DNA of 64,000 bases from Gammaproteobacteria bacterium. Its GTDB lineage: Bacteria > Pseudomonadota > Gammaproteobacteria > GCA-001735895. The translations under genes and the position numbers were made by a program. Below, piece by piece: positions 46,408 to 58,139 of the stretch. How positions within the stretch are numbered: the first letter of the stretch is position 1; each line of letters starts with the position of its first letter. The DNA is taken from the NCBI GenBank assembly GCA_018669845.1, contig JABHSO010000189.1, positions 1 through 64,000 of the forward strand, in the 5' to 3' direction. A model generated the notes under the pieces. That model did not search any database and was not told the DNA's origin. It saw only the letters and a program-made list of their open reading frames with translations.

Positions 46408-46550
46408 TTCACCACGAAGAACACGAAGAGCACGAAGGTAAAAAATTGATAACAAATGGTTTCTAAATTAGCTTACTCTTATTCCATAAAACCTAATATC
46501 CAATCAACCAAAAACCTTAACTACAAACTTTCTTCGTGTCCTTCGTGGTG
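46408..46550. repeat. CACGAAG inverted-repeat element, copy 2
   Basis: Left arm TTCACCACGAAGAACACGAAG (continuing AGCACGAAGG) at 46408-46438 pairs with a right arm at 46532-46550 (CTTCGTGTCCTTCGTGGTG). The first 21 bases of the left arm equal those of copy 1 at 17491-17511. It fills the gap between convergent malQ and glgP. Confidence 0.75.
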
Positions 46551-46565
46551 CAATTTTTTAGTATA

Positions 46566-49121
46566 TTAAAGCCAAACCATAAAACCAGTTTCAAGCGGAT
46601 GAGCCAGTAGCTTGTGATGTGGGAATATACATATTCGGTAGTAATTTATTCCTGAATTAAGCTGTTGCAAGTCGAGGGAAAAAACATGCTTTCCATCTTC
46701 CATACCCTCATATTCAAAGCGGAAAAAATCAGGGTTCTCAAACATATTCTCATCGTCATGATGACTAACTACCAGGCATTCCACGGCAACATCATCAGGG
46801 GATAGACCATTTAATGATGCTTTAACTTTAACAGGAAGCGATTCCCCATCATTAATGGACCTGACTTCATCATCCATTCTTTCAATGCTGATATTATGCC
46901 ATTGCGATCTAATATGAGCTTTCCAGGAAGCCAGTAGTTTGGCCGGTGCAGAGTTGTCCTGCTTCAGTTTTTTATAATGAATAGTCGCTGGTGTATAAAG
47001 ATTTTTGACGTAGTCCATTACCATGCGTGAAGCGTTAAACTGTGGAATGCAGGATTTCATTGATTCCTTAGAAAGTCTTACCCATTTTTTGGAATAACCC
47101 TTTGTTCCCCGGTTATAAAATGTTGGAATAATTTCATGTTCGAGTATATCCAGTAAATCGCTGGCTTCTTCATGATCACGAACTTCAGGGCTGGTCTCGG
47201 GGCCATGGGGTGAAATACCCCAGCCATTTTTACCATTGAAACCTTCTCCCCACCAACCATCGAGTACGCTTAAATTTAATGCACCATTGATGGCAGCTTT
47301 TTGTCCTGATGTGCCACTGGCTTCCAGCGGGTATTCGGGCGTATTGACCCACACATCAACACCGGCCACCAGATTCCTGGCCATTGCCATGTTATAACCT
47401 TCAAGCAATATAATCTTTCCCAGAAATTCGGGACGGTTTGCAAATTCATGAATGGCTCGTATTAAGTCCTGACCGGGTTCGTCTTTAGGGTGAGCTTTGC
47501 CAGCAAAGATTAACATCACCGGGCGCTTTGGGTCGTTGAGTAAACGGGCAAGGCGTTCTGGATCTCTGAATAACAGAGTGGCTCTTTTATAGGTGGCAAA
47601 GCGACGGGCAAAGCCTAAAACCAGAATGTCTGTTTCCGCCTCGATCATATGTTTTGTAATACGCCGGGTCAGGGTTTCATTACTACTATTGCGTTTACAG
47701 CGTTGCAGAGTTCGTTTGCAGGTAGCACTTAACATCTGGCTTTTTAACTCCTGACGCAAACTCCAGAAGCGGTGATCAGGAATCTCATCGATACAGTTCC
47801 AGTAGTCATAATCTAATAATTTGTTGCGCCATTCACGAAAGCGCATGTCGAAAAGATTTAACCAGTCCCTGGCGAGAAAAGTAGGGGCATGCACACCATT
47901 GGTCACGTAGGTAATGGGATTTTCTTTGACCGGAATTTGCGGCCAGATGTAAGATTCCATTTCAGAAGCGACACTGCCATGAATTCGACTGACACCGTTA
48001 TGAAAACGAGATCCTCGAAGAGCAAAAGCAGTCATGTTAAAACTGTTATCGGCTATTGGTGATTGTCCATAGTTCATGAAGTCATCAAACTCAAGATTAA
48101 GTCGTTTGCAAAAGCTTGAAAAATACTCAACCATTAAATCTTCTGAAAAAATATCATGTCCGGCAGGTACAGGAGTATGAGTTGTATAAACAGTGCCAGC
48201 GGCAACCTGCTCAAGTGCTGCTGCAAAGTCCATATTTTCGTTGGTAATTTCACGGCATCTTTCGAGAATTTGAAAGGCAGCATGACCTTCATTAATATGC
48301 CAGGCAGTGGGTTGTAAACCAAGTTCCCGAATCAACTTCACACCACCTATGCCAAGTACTATTTCCTGTTTGATACGGGTTGTTTTGTCGCCGCCATACA
48401 AACGGAAAGTTATCTGACGATCTTCTTCACTATTCGTTTGAATATTACTATCCAGAAAATACATCGTGGTATGGCCTGCCTGTGCTGTCCATGCCTTTAA
48501 CTGAACCTCATGCCCGCCCATATCGACGCTGATGTTAAGTTTTTCACCTTTGTCATTTAGCACGCGTTTAATGGGAAGTTCGCTAAAGTGGGTTGTTTTG
48601 TAACTTGCGACCTGATTGCCGTACCCATCAATTTCCTGATTAAAATAGCCCTGTCGGTAGAGCAGGCCAATAGCAACGAAAGGTACGCCAAGATCACTGA
48701 TTGCTTTACAGTGATCGCCCGCCAGAATGCCTAATCCTCCAGAATAGATCGGAAAGCTTTCGTGTAAACCGAATTCTGCACAAAAGTAGGCTATAAGGTC
48801 ATTGTCAGCATCCAGGTAATCATCAATTTCATGATGAGTATTTTTAGCCAGGTAAGAATTGAAACTCGACATGACGCGTGAGTATTCTTCCATGAAGATA
48901 TTGTCATTAGTGGCATCATCAACAATTTGTTGTGAGACACGACGCAGAAACACCTTGGGGTTATGGTCGCATTGTTCCCATAATGTATGGTCTAGCCGAT
49001 AAAACAAACTTCGGGCATTCCTGTCCCAGCTGTACAACAGATTGTTTGATAGCTCTATTAACCCTGATAACGCTTTAGGAATCTGGGGACGAACTTCTAA
49101 TTGAAAGGTAGTTGCTGTCAT
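46566..49121 (-). CDS. glgP: Alpha-glucan phosphorylase
   Basis: An 851-residue glycogen/maltodextrin phosphorylase of the short-N-terminus (Thermus/Thermotoga-like) type; releases glucose-1-phosphate with a PLP cofactor. An N-terminal DUF3417-like region (LSNNLLYSWDRNARSLFYRLDHTLWEQ) is followed by IYSGGLGILAGDHCKAISDLG, WHINEGHAAFQILERCR, YVTNGVHAPTFLARDWLNLF, FAGKAHPKDEPGQDLIR and the PLP-site block EASGTSGQKAAINGALNLSVLDGWWGEG. The C-terminal 120 residues form an extra beta-rich domain (VKVKASLNGLSPDDVAVECLV). It lies 40 bp downstream of pgm in the same direction, giving a breakdown operon. Confidence 0.94.
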   Translation of the reverse strand: MTATTFQLEVRPQIPKALSGLIELSNNLLYSWDRNARSLFYRLDHTLWEQCDHNPKVFLRRVSQQIVDDATNDNIFMEEYSRVMSSFNSYLAKNTHHEIDDYLDADNDLIAYFCAEFGLHESFPIYSGGLGILAGDHCKAISDLGVPFVAIGLLYRQGYFNQEIDGYGNQVASYKTTHFSELPIKRVLNDKGEKLNISVDMGGHEVQLKAWTAQAGHTTMYFLDSNIQTNSEEDRQITFRLYGGDKTTRIKQEIVLGIGGVKLIRELGLQPTAWHINEGHAAFQILERCREITNENMDFAAALEQVAAGTVYTTHTPVPAGHDIFSEDLMVEYFSSFCKRLNLEFDDFMNYGQSPIADNSFNMTAFALRGSRFHNGVSRIHGSVASEMESYIWPQIPVKENPITYVTNGVHAPTFLARDWLNLFDMRFREWRNKLLDYDYWNCIDEIPDHRFWSLRQELKSQMLSATCKRTLQRCKRNSSNETLTRRITKHMIEAETDILVLGFARRFATYKRATLLFRDPERLARLLNDPKRPVMLIFAGKAHPKDEPGQDLIRAIHEFANRPEFLGKIILLEGYNMAMARNLVAGVDVWVNTPEYPLEASGTSGQKAAINGALNLSVLDGWWGEGFNGKNGWGISPHGPETSPEVRDHEEASDLLDILEHEIIPTFYNRGTKGYSKKWVRLSKESMKSCIPQFNASRMVMDYVKNLYTPATIHYKKLKQDNSAPAKLLASWKAHIRSQWHNISIERMDDEVRSINDGESLPVKVKASLNGLSPDDVAVECLVVSHHDDENMFENPDFFRFEYEGMEDGKHVFSLDLQQLNSGINYYRICIFPHHKLLAHPLETGFMVWL

Positions 49122-49161
49122 GAGTTTATTACCAGTTTTTATTTTTTTTAATTTTTCATTA

Positions 49162-51534
<2,373 letters not shown>

Positions 51535-52965
51535 GTGAATATTTTTAAATTTTTAATACTAGCTCTTCTGCCTTTAGCCCTGTTTGAAGTTGCTCAGGCG
51601 GAACAGCTTGTTGATGCTGCTGATGAACTTGTAGTCGTCATTCCAGACGACTATCCACCTTACTATATTCTAAATGAAAATGACCAACCTGATGGTTTCG
51701 CGATTAGAGTTTTTGAAGCAGTTGCTTTAAGGGCCGGCCTTCGATATCGCTATGAAATAAAACAAAACTGGACGGATGTTTGTACTGCTTTAAAAGATGG
51801 ATCTGCAGATATTATTCCGATCTTAGGTCAAACATCAAAACGTCAGGAATATGCCCTTTTTACGTCGGCAGTTGAAACATTTCCAGTATCAATGTTTGTT
51901 CGAGATAGTAATGTTGATATTCATAAACTGGGTGATCTGAACAACCATAAAGTTGCTGTTGTGCAAGATGAATGTGGTCATCAATTATTGACAGACAGGA
52001 AAAAAATATCGTTATCGGTTTTCAGCAGTTTTCAAATTGCATTTCATTCTTTGATTAGTGGACAGGTGGATGCGATGGTCTACCCTCAAACGGTGATGCT
52101 TAATATTGTTAACGAATATGGACTAAACGATAAAATTCGTGTCATCAAACCTCCGCTTGCTGAGATTAAACGCGGTATTGCTGTTCACAAATCTGCACCA
52201 CAGTTAAGGAAAAAACTCGAATTATCTCTACAGGCCTTCATTACCTCGGAACAGTATAAGCAGTTTTACCGGGAATGGTTTGTACACGAAAAACCCTTCT
52301 GGGATGTAGAAAAAGTATTCTGGTCAATGGCTGTGTTGATGGCCTTTTTAATCGCTATTTTTCTGATTTTTAGACAGCGTGAACTGATGTCATTGAATGC
52401 TTCATTACAACAGCAGATAGATGATGCAACAAATCAACTGAGTAGAAGTAATGACTACCTGAGAGATTTGACCGTAACGGATACTTTAACCGGCATCAGC
52501 AACCGGAGGGCCTTTGAGAATAGTTTGCAAGAATTAATGAGCCAGGCTCAGCGTTACCAGAGCAATTTTTCGATGTTGATATTTGATATTGATAATTTCA
52601 AGAGATTGAATGACGAGTATGGCCATGATATGGGTGACAGAGTTTTGAAAGAACTGGTTGATCGTATCAATGAAATTGTTCGAGATGTTGATGTGTTAAG
52701 TCGATGGGGGGGCGAGGAATTTACCATTCTCATGTTACAAACAGATCAAGTGGGTGCATTAAGAATGGCTGAAAGATGTCGCCATATTGTGGCAGATACG
52801 CTATTCGATGAAGTGGGGCCTGTGACTATCAGTTTAGGTGTAACAGGATATTTACCTGATGATAATGAGCGAAAATTTTTCAAACGTGCTGATGATGCGC
52901 TGTATCAGGCGAAAGCCGAGGGTAAAAACCGCGTAGTGTGGATTGGAAATCAAAAATTAAAATAA
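51535..52965 (+). CDS. Diguanylate cyclase with periplasmic SBP_bac_3 sensor
   Basis: A 476-residue membrane protein. Signal peptide (about 1-22, ending AQA), a periplasmic amino-acid-binding-like domain (about 30-255; VVVIPDDYPPYYILNENDQPDGFAIRVFEAVALRAG), a transmembrane helix (about 262-280), a coiled coil and a GGDEF domain (TDTLTGISNRRAFENSL, LIFDIDNFKRLNDEYGHDMGD, RWGGEEFTILML). The GGEEF signature is active-type, so it should make cyclic di-GMP in response to a small ligand. The start is GTG at 51535; AAGGGA is 14 bp upstream, rather far. It is a single gene. Confidence 0.88.
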   Translation: MNIFKFLILALLPLALFEVAQAEQLVDAADELVVVIPDDYPPYYILNENDQPDGFAIRVFEAVALRAGLRYRYEIKQNWTDVCTALKDGSADIIPILGQTSKRQEYALFTSAVETFPVSMFVRDSNVDIHKLGDLNNHKVAVVQDECGHQLLTDRKKISLSVFSSFQIAFHSLISGQVDAMVYPQTVMLNIVNEYGLNDKIRVIKPPLAEIKRGIAVHKSAPQLRKKLELSLQAFITSEQYKQFYREWFVHEKPFWDVEKVFWSMAVLMAFLIAIFLIFRQRELMSLNASLQQQIDDATNQLSRSNDYLRDLTVTDTLTGISNRRAFENSLQELMSQAQRYQSNFSMLIFDIDNFKRLNDEYGHDMGDRVLKELVDRINEIVRDVDVLSRWGGEEFTILMLQTDQVGALRMAERCRHIVADTLFDEVGPVTISLGVTGYLPDDNERKFFKRADDALYQAKAEGKNRVVWIGNQKLK

Positions 52966-53025
52966 TTTAACCCCTTTTAGTTTCCCCATTCGTTTCCTGA
53001 ATACATTAACCCTTTGGAGACGAAT

Positions 53026-54756
53026 ATGTACTATCCCAACACCAAGAAAAAATTAGCATTAGCAGGGCTATTGATAAGCTTGTTAATCTCTTCCTGTGCT
53101 CAGGATCAAAAACAAATTGAGCAGTCAGAGTCGGTTTCATCTTCTGAAGCATTAACATCCCATGTTCTTTCCCGTCATCAACTGCGGCAATATCACGAAC
53201 AGGAAGTGAAAGCTAAAATGCTTAAGGCTGAATCTATCGGGAGTTCAAAACGAGTAGAAAATATTAAAAGAAGCCGGGTTATGTCAATGGCCCCAATGGG
53301 TGACTTTGTATCACAGGGTAGCTTTAATAAGCTTAACCGGGATGAATACGGGAAAATTAATCAAAATAGTGTGAAACTGGTTACTGAAGACCCTGTGTCT
53401 ACATTCAGTATTGATGTTGATACAGGTGCCTATGCTGTAGTCAGACGTCACTTAAATCAGGGTTTGTTACCGCCTAAAAATGCAGTACGGATCGAAGAGC
53501 TGATCAATTATTTTGATTATCAATATCCAAAACCTCGTGATTCTGAGGCACCTTTTTCCGTATCAACTGAACTGGCTCCCACTCCCTGGAACAAAAATAC
53601 TCATCTGTTACAGGTTGGTTTACAGGGTTATCTACCAGTAAATGAAACACGATCAGCAGCTAACCTGGTATTTTTGTTAGATGTATCGGGTTCTATGAAT
53701 GCTACCGATAAGCTGCCGTTATTAAAAAATGCATTTCGTTTACTGGTTAACCAGCTCAGTGAACAGGATAGCGTCTCAATCGTTGTGTATGCAGGTTCAT
53801 CTGGCGTAGTACTGGAACCTACAAAGGGAAACTTGAAGGGTAATATTTTAGCTGCACTAGACAAACTCTCAGCAGGCGGTTCAACTCATGGTTCTGCTGG
53901 TATCCAGCTGGCTTACAGCATGGCTGAACAATCATTCATCAAGGGTGGTATCAACCGGGTTATTCTGGCCACTGATGGTGATTTTAATGTTGGCACCGTA
54001 AATCATGAGTCTTTGCTGGATTTAATTGAAAGTAAAAAAGCGAAGGGAATTTCGTTGACCACCCTGGGTTTTGGGCAAGGAAATTATAATGATCACCTGA
54101 TGGAGCAGCTAGCTGATCATGGTGATGGTAATTATGCATATATCGATAACTTGAATGAAGCCAGAAAAACCTTGGTAGAACAGATTTCTGCAACACTTGA
54201 AACCATAGCAAAAGATGTGAAAATTCAGCTTGAATGGAATCCATCGATAATTTCTGAATATCGGCTGATTGGTTATGAGAATCGACTGTTAAACCGGGAG
54301 GATTTCAATAATGATAAGGTTGATGCCGGAGAGATTGGAGCTGGGCACACAGTGACTGCATTGTATGAAATAACATTTGCAGGTGCAGTACAAACACGTA
54401 TAGAAGCTCTACGTTATCAATCGGGTAATGAATTTACCCGGTCAGCTTCCAATGAAATTGCATACCTTAAACTGCGCTATAAAAAACCCGGTGAAACTAA
54501 CTCACGTCTTATTCAACATGCTCTTGGCAATAAAGATATAACTACAGAAATTGATAAGGCTTCTGATAGCCTGCGCTTTGCGGCTTCAGTTGCTGCTTTT
54601 GGTGAGCTATTACGAGGTGGTAATAACCTGCAACAGTTTGGTTATCAGGATGTACTCAATCTTGCCCGATCTGCACGTGGTTTTGATAAACACGGTTATC
54701 GTGGAGAGTATGTCAGGCTGGTTGAACTTGCTGAAGCACTGGACACTAGCAGCTAA
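53026..54756 (+). CDS. YfbK-like von Willebrand factor A lipoprotein
   Basis: A 576-residue surface lipoprotein. The lipobox is LISSC (Cys24). A von Willebrand N-terminal domain (DPVSTFSIDVDTGAYAVVRRHL) leads to a vWA domain with an intact MIDAS motif (FLLDVSGSMNATDKLPL, ATDGDFNVG) and a C-terminal DUF3520 region (LKLRYKKPGETNSRL ... RGFDKHGYRGEYVRLVELAEAL). The ATG at 53026 follows GGAG by 6 bp and is preferred to a TTG at 53014. Downstream are an ECF sigma factor (18 bp) and a membrane partner, a recurrent grouping. Substrate or partner unknown. Confidence 0.88.
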   Translation: MYYPNTKKKLALAGLLISLLISSCAQDQKQIEQSESVSSSEALTSHVLSRHQLRQYHEQEVKAKMLKAESIGSSKRVENIKRSRVMSMAPMGDFVSQGSFNKLNRDEYGKINQNSVKLVTEDPVSTFSIDVDTGAYAVVRRHLNQGLLPPKNAVRIEELINYFDYQYPKPRDSEAPFSVSTELAPTPWNKNTHLLQVGLQGYLPVNETRSAANLVFLLDVSGSMNATDKLPLLKNAFRLLVNQLSEQDSVSIVVYAGSSGVVLEPTKGNLKGNILAALDKLSAGGSTHGSAGIQLAYSMAEQSFIKGGINRVILATDGDFNVGTVNHESLLDLIESKKAKGISLTTLGFGQGNYNDHLMEQLADHGDGNYAYIDNLNEARKTLVEQISATLETIAKDVKIQLEWNPSIISEYRLIGYENRLLNREDFNNDKVDAGEIGAGHTVTALYEITFAGAVQTRIEALRYQSGNEFTRSASNEIAYLKLRYKKPGETNSRLIQHALGNKDITTEIDKASDSLRFAASVAAFGELLRGGNNLQQFGYQDVLNLARSARGFDKHGYRGEYVRLVELAEALDTSS

Positions 54757-54774
54757 AGCCCCGACACTAGTTGT

Positions 54775-55320
54775 ATGACGCAATCAACGCTAACAGATGA
54801 AGATTTATATGCAGCCTATCGTGGTGGTGATATGGCTGCATTTGATCAATTGTATTCGCGTTATCGGCAACCACTTTACCTGTTTTTGCTGCGTCGAGGT
54901 CACACAGAAACAGTCGCTGAAGATGTTTTCCATGATTGCTGGATAAGGGTGATTGATCATGCTAAAAGTTTTGAGGCTGACAACTTCCGAGCCTGGGTGT
55001 ATGCCATAACCCGTAATTTGAGCACGGATAGTTTTCGTAAAGCTAATATTCGACTCAATGAAGAATATGATGAAGAGTCAGGTGTGAATTGTCATTTTTC
55101 CACTGAAAAAATACAGCAGGATGTTGATTGTATAGAACTGATTAAGTCAAGTGTATCCACCTTACCGGTTGAGCAAAGAGATGTGTTTTTGCTCAAGGAA
55201 GAAGCTGGTTTAAGCTTGCAGCAAATTGCCGATGTAATGGCTGTAGGCCGTGAAACAATAAAAAGTCGTATTCGATATGCGATGAGCCAACTCAAGAAGC
55301 TGATGGCGGAGTGTCTATGA
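54775..55320 (+). CDS. ECF-type RNA polymerase sigma factor
   Basis: A 181-residue sigma-70 family ECF factor. Region 2 is clear (DMAAFDQLYSRYRQPLYLFLLRRGHTETVAEDVFHDCWIRV, then FRAWVYAITRNLSTDSFRK), and region 4 has the helix-turn-helix (LPVEQRDVFLLKEEAGLSLQQIADVMAVGRETIKSRIRYAMSQLKKLM). It overlaps the next gene by 4 bp (ATGA), the standard sigma/anti-sigma arrangement. Its targets may include the upstream vWA gene; no promoter motif was deduced. Confidence 0.9.
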   Translation: MTQSTLTDEDLYAAYRGGDMAAFDQLYSRYRQPLYLFLLRRGHTETVAEDVFHDCWIRVIDHAKSFEADNFRAWVYAITRNLSTDSFRKANIRLNEEYDEESGVNCHFSTEKIQQDVDCIELIKSSVSTLPVEQRDVFLLKEEAGLSLQQIADVMAVGRETIKSRIRYAMSQLKKLMAECL

Positions 55321-56153
55321 ACGATAAACACGAAAAAGCTATTGTGGATTTATATCGTCAGTCCAGGACTGAGCAACCTTCTGAATTTATGGATAAACGC
55401 ATACGCCGGGCTGCCAAACGAAAACTGTATAAAAGTAGAAAACAATGGGTCTGGTCATTGTCCACGGCTGCAGTTCTGGTACTGAGTTTTACGGTTGTGC
55501 TAAACCTGCTTGATGTCGAGTCAGAAATTTCGCAAATAGTAGAGCAGGAAGAATTAAAGCGGCAAGTTATAAAAAAGAACAGGGTAGAATCACAGCAGAG
55601 AGTGGTTCCAAAATTTGCACCAATATTGGAAAGCCAACCATTGATACTTGAAGAACAACATTCAATGCAGGACTTTGCTTCAGAACGTACGCAGAATTTA
55701 CAACAACGAAAACGAAAGTTACTCTCTAGACCCCGACACCAAAAAGAGAAAGCAGAAAGTTTATCGTTTGATGCTGTTGTAAGCTCGGGTGCAGGTTTAA
55801 GTGATAGTGAGAATGTGAAAATACACATTCCACAACTTCCGCTAACACTCGGCGGTTTACTCGACCTGGATAACTCACTTCAAGGAGAAAAATTGAAGAG
55901 TGGCCTGATTAAGTTATATTTGAAGAATCTATTAATATTAACGCTATTGCCTGGTGAGTCTGAATTTACATTTAAAGCCTGGCCGGGTTCAGAAATTTTG
56001 GGTGTAGAAGTTGACTGGAGTGTAACGGAGCAAAACCTGGATAACTGCAACGAATTAACAGGGCAAACTGTATGTTCACTCAGTGATCAGGTTAAAGCGG
56101 TATATATCTTTAACCAGCTCGATCATATTCTCTGGTCAGTCAATCGTGAGTAA
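55317..56153 (+). CDS. Predicted membrane-anchored anti-sigma partner
   Basis: A 278-residue protein. A cytoplasmic charged N-terminus (EFMDKRIRRAAKRKLYKSRK) precedes a single transmembrane helix (WVWSLSTAAVLVLSFTVVLNLL, about 42-63), a Gln/Arg-rich coiled region and a periplasmic C-terminal domain with two cysteines near its end (DNCNELTGQTVC). Coupling to the ECF sigma gene by ATGA overlap supports an anti-sigma role. I do not see a clear zinc-binding HxxxCxxC motif, so it would be a non-ZAS type or a functionally different partner. Confidence 0.6.
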   Translation: MNDKHEKAIVDLYRQSRTEQPSEFMDKRIRRAAKRKLYKSRKQWVWSLSTAAVLVLSFTVVLNLLDVESEISQIVEQEELKRQVIKKNRVESQQRVVPKFAPILESQPLILEEQHSMQDFASERTQNLQQRKRKLLSRPRHQKEKAESLSFDAVVSSGAGLSDSENVKIHIPQLPLTLGGLLDLDNSLQGEKLKSGLIKLYLKNLLILTLLPGESEFTFKAWPGSEILGVEVDWSVTEQNLDNCNELTGQTVCSLSDQVKAVYIFNQLDHILWSVNRE

Positions 56154-56676
56154 AAAGTTTGAACGACTATTTTTTGCATTATGGCCTGATCAGTTAGTCC
56201 GGGATCAGCTCTCGGAAGTATTTAAAGGTGTTCCTGAACTAGCCGGGCAGGGAAGGCAGATGGTTTCATCGAATCTACATATTACATTGCACTTTCTGGG
56301 TAATATTCCATTATCAAAGGTGGGCTGTTTTATTGAACAGGCCAATAAAATCCAATGTTCTTCCTTTGAATTAAAAATAGATCGTCTGGGTTATTTTAAA
56401 AAGCCAAAAATTAGCTGGTTAGGGCCGGTTAAGATTCCGCCTGCATTACTAAAATTACAGTTTACTCTGGGTGAGAATATTAATCTTTGTGGCTTTCAAC
56501 CGGAATCAAGACGCTTCCAGCCGCACGTGAGTATGGCACGGAAAATTAATCAGGCAGTGATAACCGATCAGATAATGCCTGTTCACTGGAAGGTTGAACG
56601 TTTTGCTCTGGTGAAATCCATTTCACTGGAAACTTCAGTGAAATATGAGCCTAAGATGTTTTTCCCACTGAGATAA
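56146..56676 (+). CDS. thpR: RNA 2',3'-cyclic phosphodiesterase ThpR
   Basis: A 176-residue 2H-phosphoesterase. The two catalytic motifs are HITLHFLG and HVSMAR, with the family N-terminus RLFFALWPDQLVRDQL. It hydrolyses 2',3'-cyclic phosphates on RNA in vitro. The GTG at 56146 puts the start just before the conserved N-terminus and overlaps the previous stop by 8 bp; an ATG at 56083 would add 21 unrelated residues over the upstream gene. The link to the sigma/anti-sigma pair is probably only positional. Confidence 0.87.
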   Translation: MSKKFERLFFALWPDQLVRDQLSEVFKGVPELAGQGRQMVSSNLHITLHFLGNIPLSKVGCFIEQANKIQCSSFELKIDRLGYFKKPKISWLGPVKIPPALLKLQFTLGENINLCGFQPESRRFQPHVSMARKINQAVITDQIMPVHWKVERFALVKSISLETSVKYEPKMFFPLR

Positions 56677-56814
56677 AAGTCGCTGAGTCGTTAAGGCATT
56701 AATTTTGTGATACAGATTTTTGTATATCAATGAAGTTAAGCAAGGTAAATTACTGTAATACTGAATTTACTTTAAAACAGACGGTCAATAACTATAAATA
56801 ATGAGAGCCTGGTA

Positions 56815-57867
56815 ATGAAAAATTTATTGATGATTTCACTATGTTTAATGTTGAGTCAGGTTTCAGCAGAGACTCCAAAACCTGGTGAATACCTGGGCGC
56901 TCAAACATCTGAAACACCACACTGGTTTAAAGATAGCTTTCTTGAGTTTGAAGAAGATGTGGCTGAAGCTGCTGATGAAAATAAACGTGTGATGATTTAT
57001 TTTCATCAGGAAGGCTGCCCATATTGTGCAAAACTGGTGGATGAAAACTTTTCAAAACCAGAAATTGTGAGTTTTGTACTTAAGAATTTTGATGGAATAA
57101 CTATTAATATGTGGGGTGACCGTGAAATAGTCTCTGTAGGAGGAAAAACGTTTACTGAGAAAACTTTTGCTGAAGCCCTTAAAGTTCAATATACCCCGAC
57201 CTTATTATTTCTGAATGAACAGGGGCGGACGATATTACGTTTGAATGGTTATTACCCACCGACTAAATTTCGTCAGGCTTTACAGTATGTTGCTCAAAAA
57301 CAGGAAACTAAACAGAGTTTTAATGAATTTATGTTAGCTCTGCAACCCTCAAAATCCGGTTCGTTAATATCTGAAGATTTTTTTAGTCAAAATACAGATT
57401 TGGCTGCCTTTTTGATTCAGGCTGAGAAACCTTTAGCTGTCTATTTTGAATCAGCAGATTGTGCAGAATGTGCCATTCTTCACTCGCGTGTCTTATCGGA
57501 TTTGCCAACCCGTCAATTAGTCAATGAAATGAATAATGTACAACTGGATATTTACTCTGACGCTATGTTAACAACCATTGAAGGTGAGCGAATTTCTCAC
57601 AGAGATTATGCAAAAAAGCTGAATATCGGGTACACCCCTTCGGTAGTTTTATTCGATAAAAAGGGTAAGGAGGTGCATAGAGTAGAAGGCTTTTTGAAAA
57701 CTTTCCATTTCCAGTCATCACTGGCTTATGTGCTGGAAAAGGCTTACCTGAGCCAGCCAAACTTTCAGCGATATATTAGCACCCGCGGTGAAGAGTTAAG
57801 GGCGTTAGGTTTTGATACCGATATCTGGGGTTATGAATCTGCTTATCCGGCTGATTTATCGAAATAA
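56815..57867 (+). CDS. Exported protein with two thioredoxin-like domains
   Basis: A 350-residue periplasmic protein. A signal peptide (about 1-18, VSAE) is followed by a first thioredoxin-like domain with CPYC at 68-71 (IYFHQEGCPYCAKLVDENF; cis-Pro in YTPTLLFL) and a second with CAEC at 216-219 (YFESADCAECAILHSRVL; cis-Pro in YTPSVVLF). The first domain resembles SoxW/DsbD-gamma-like thioredoxins found in sulfur oxidisers. The duplication with different active-site dipeptides suggests two redox potentials in one chain. It is a single gene; the substrate is unknown, with cytochrome or Sox-type thiols as candidates. Confidence 0.75.
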   Translation: MKNLLMISLCLMLSQVSAETPKPGEYLGAQTSETPHWFKDSFLEFEEDVAEAADENKRVMIYFHQEGCPYCAKLVDENFSKPEIVSFVLKNFDGITINMWGDREIVSVGGKTFTEKTFAEALKVQYTPTLLFLNEQGRTILRLNGYYPPTKFRQALQYVAQKQETKQSFNEFMLALQPSKSGSLISEDFFSQNTDLAAFLIQAEKPLAVYFESADCAECAILHSRVLSDLPTRQLVNEMNNVQLDIYSDAMLTTIEGERISHRDYAKKLNIGYTPSVVLFDKKGKEVHRVEGFLKTFHFQSSLAYVLEKAYLSQPNFQRYISTRGEELRALGFDTDIWGYESAYPADLSK

Positions 57868-57912
57868 GAGACGGGTTTTAGCTCTCTCAAGTAAATATAG
57901 AAAGTAGACCAG

Positions 57913-57939
57913 CCCGCCTGGTATATCTATGCGGGTTTT
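57913..57939 (+). terminator. Possible terminator
   Basis: CCCGC / GCGGG stem with a 13-nt loop followed by TTTT, 46 bp after the double-thioredoxin gene. Short stem, so modest confidence. Confidence 0.4.
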
Positions 57940-58139
57940 GAGGTTTAATTGCAGTAAATTTCCCAGAAAAAATTTAATTACGTCCTATAATTTCATTAAC
58001 CATAGAAACTAAATTGGCCATTCATTCACTGTGTGTGAATTAAATGGAAAGTTAACAGTTGTTAGCGGGTCAATTTCTATAACAATAAAGGTTATGTACC
58101 TTGAACTATTTTATTCTTATTTCATTCTCTTAAAATTAT

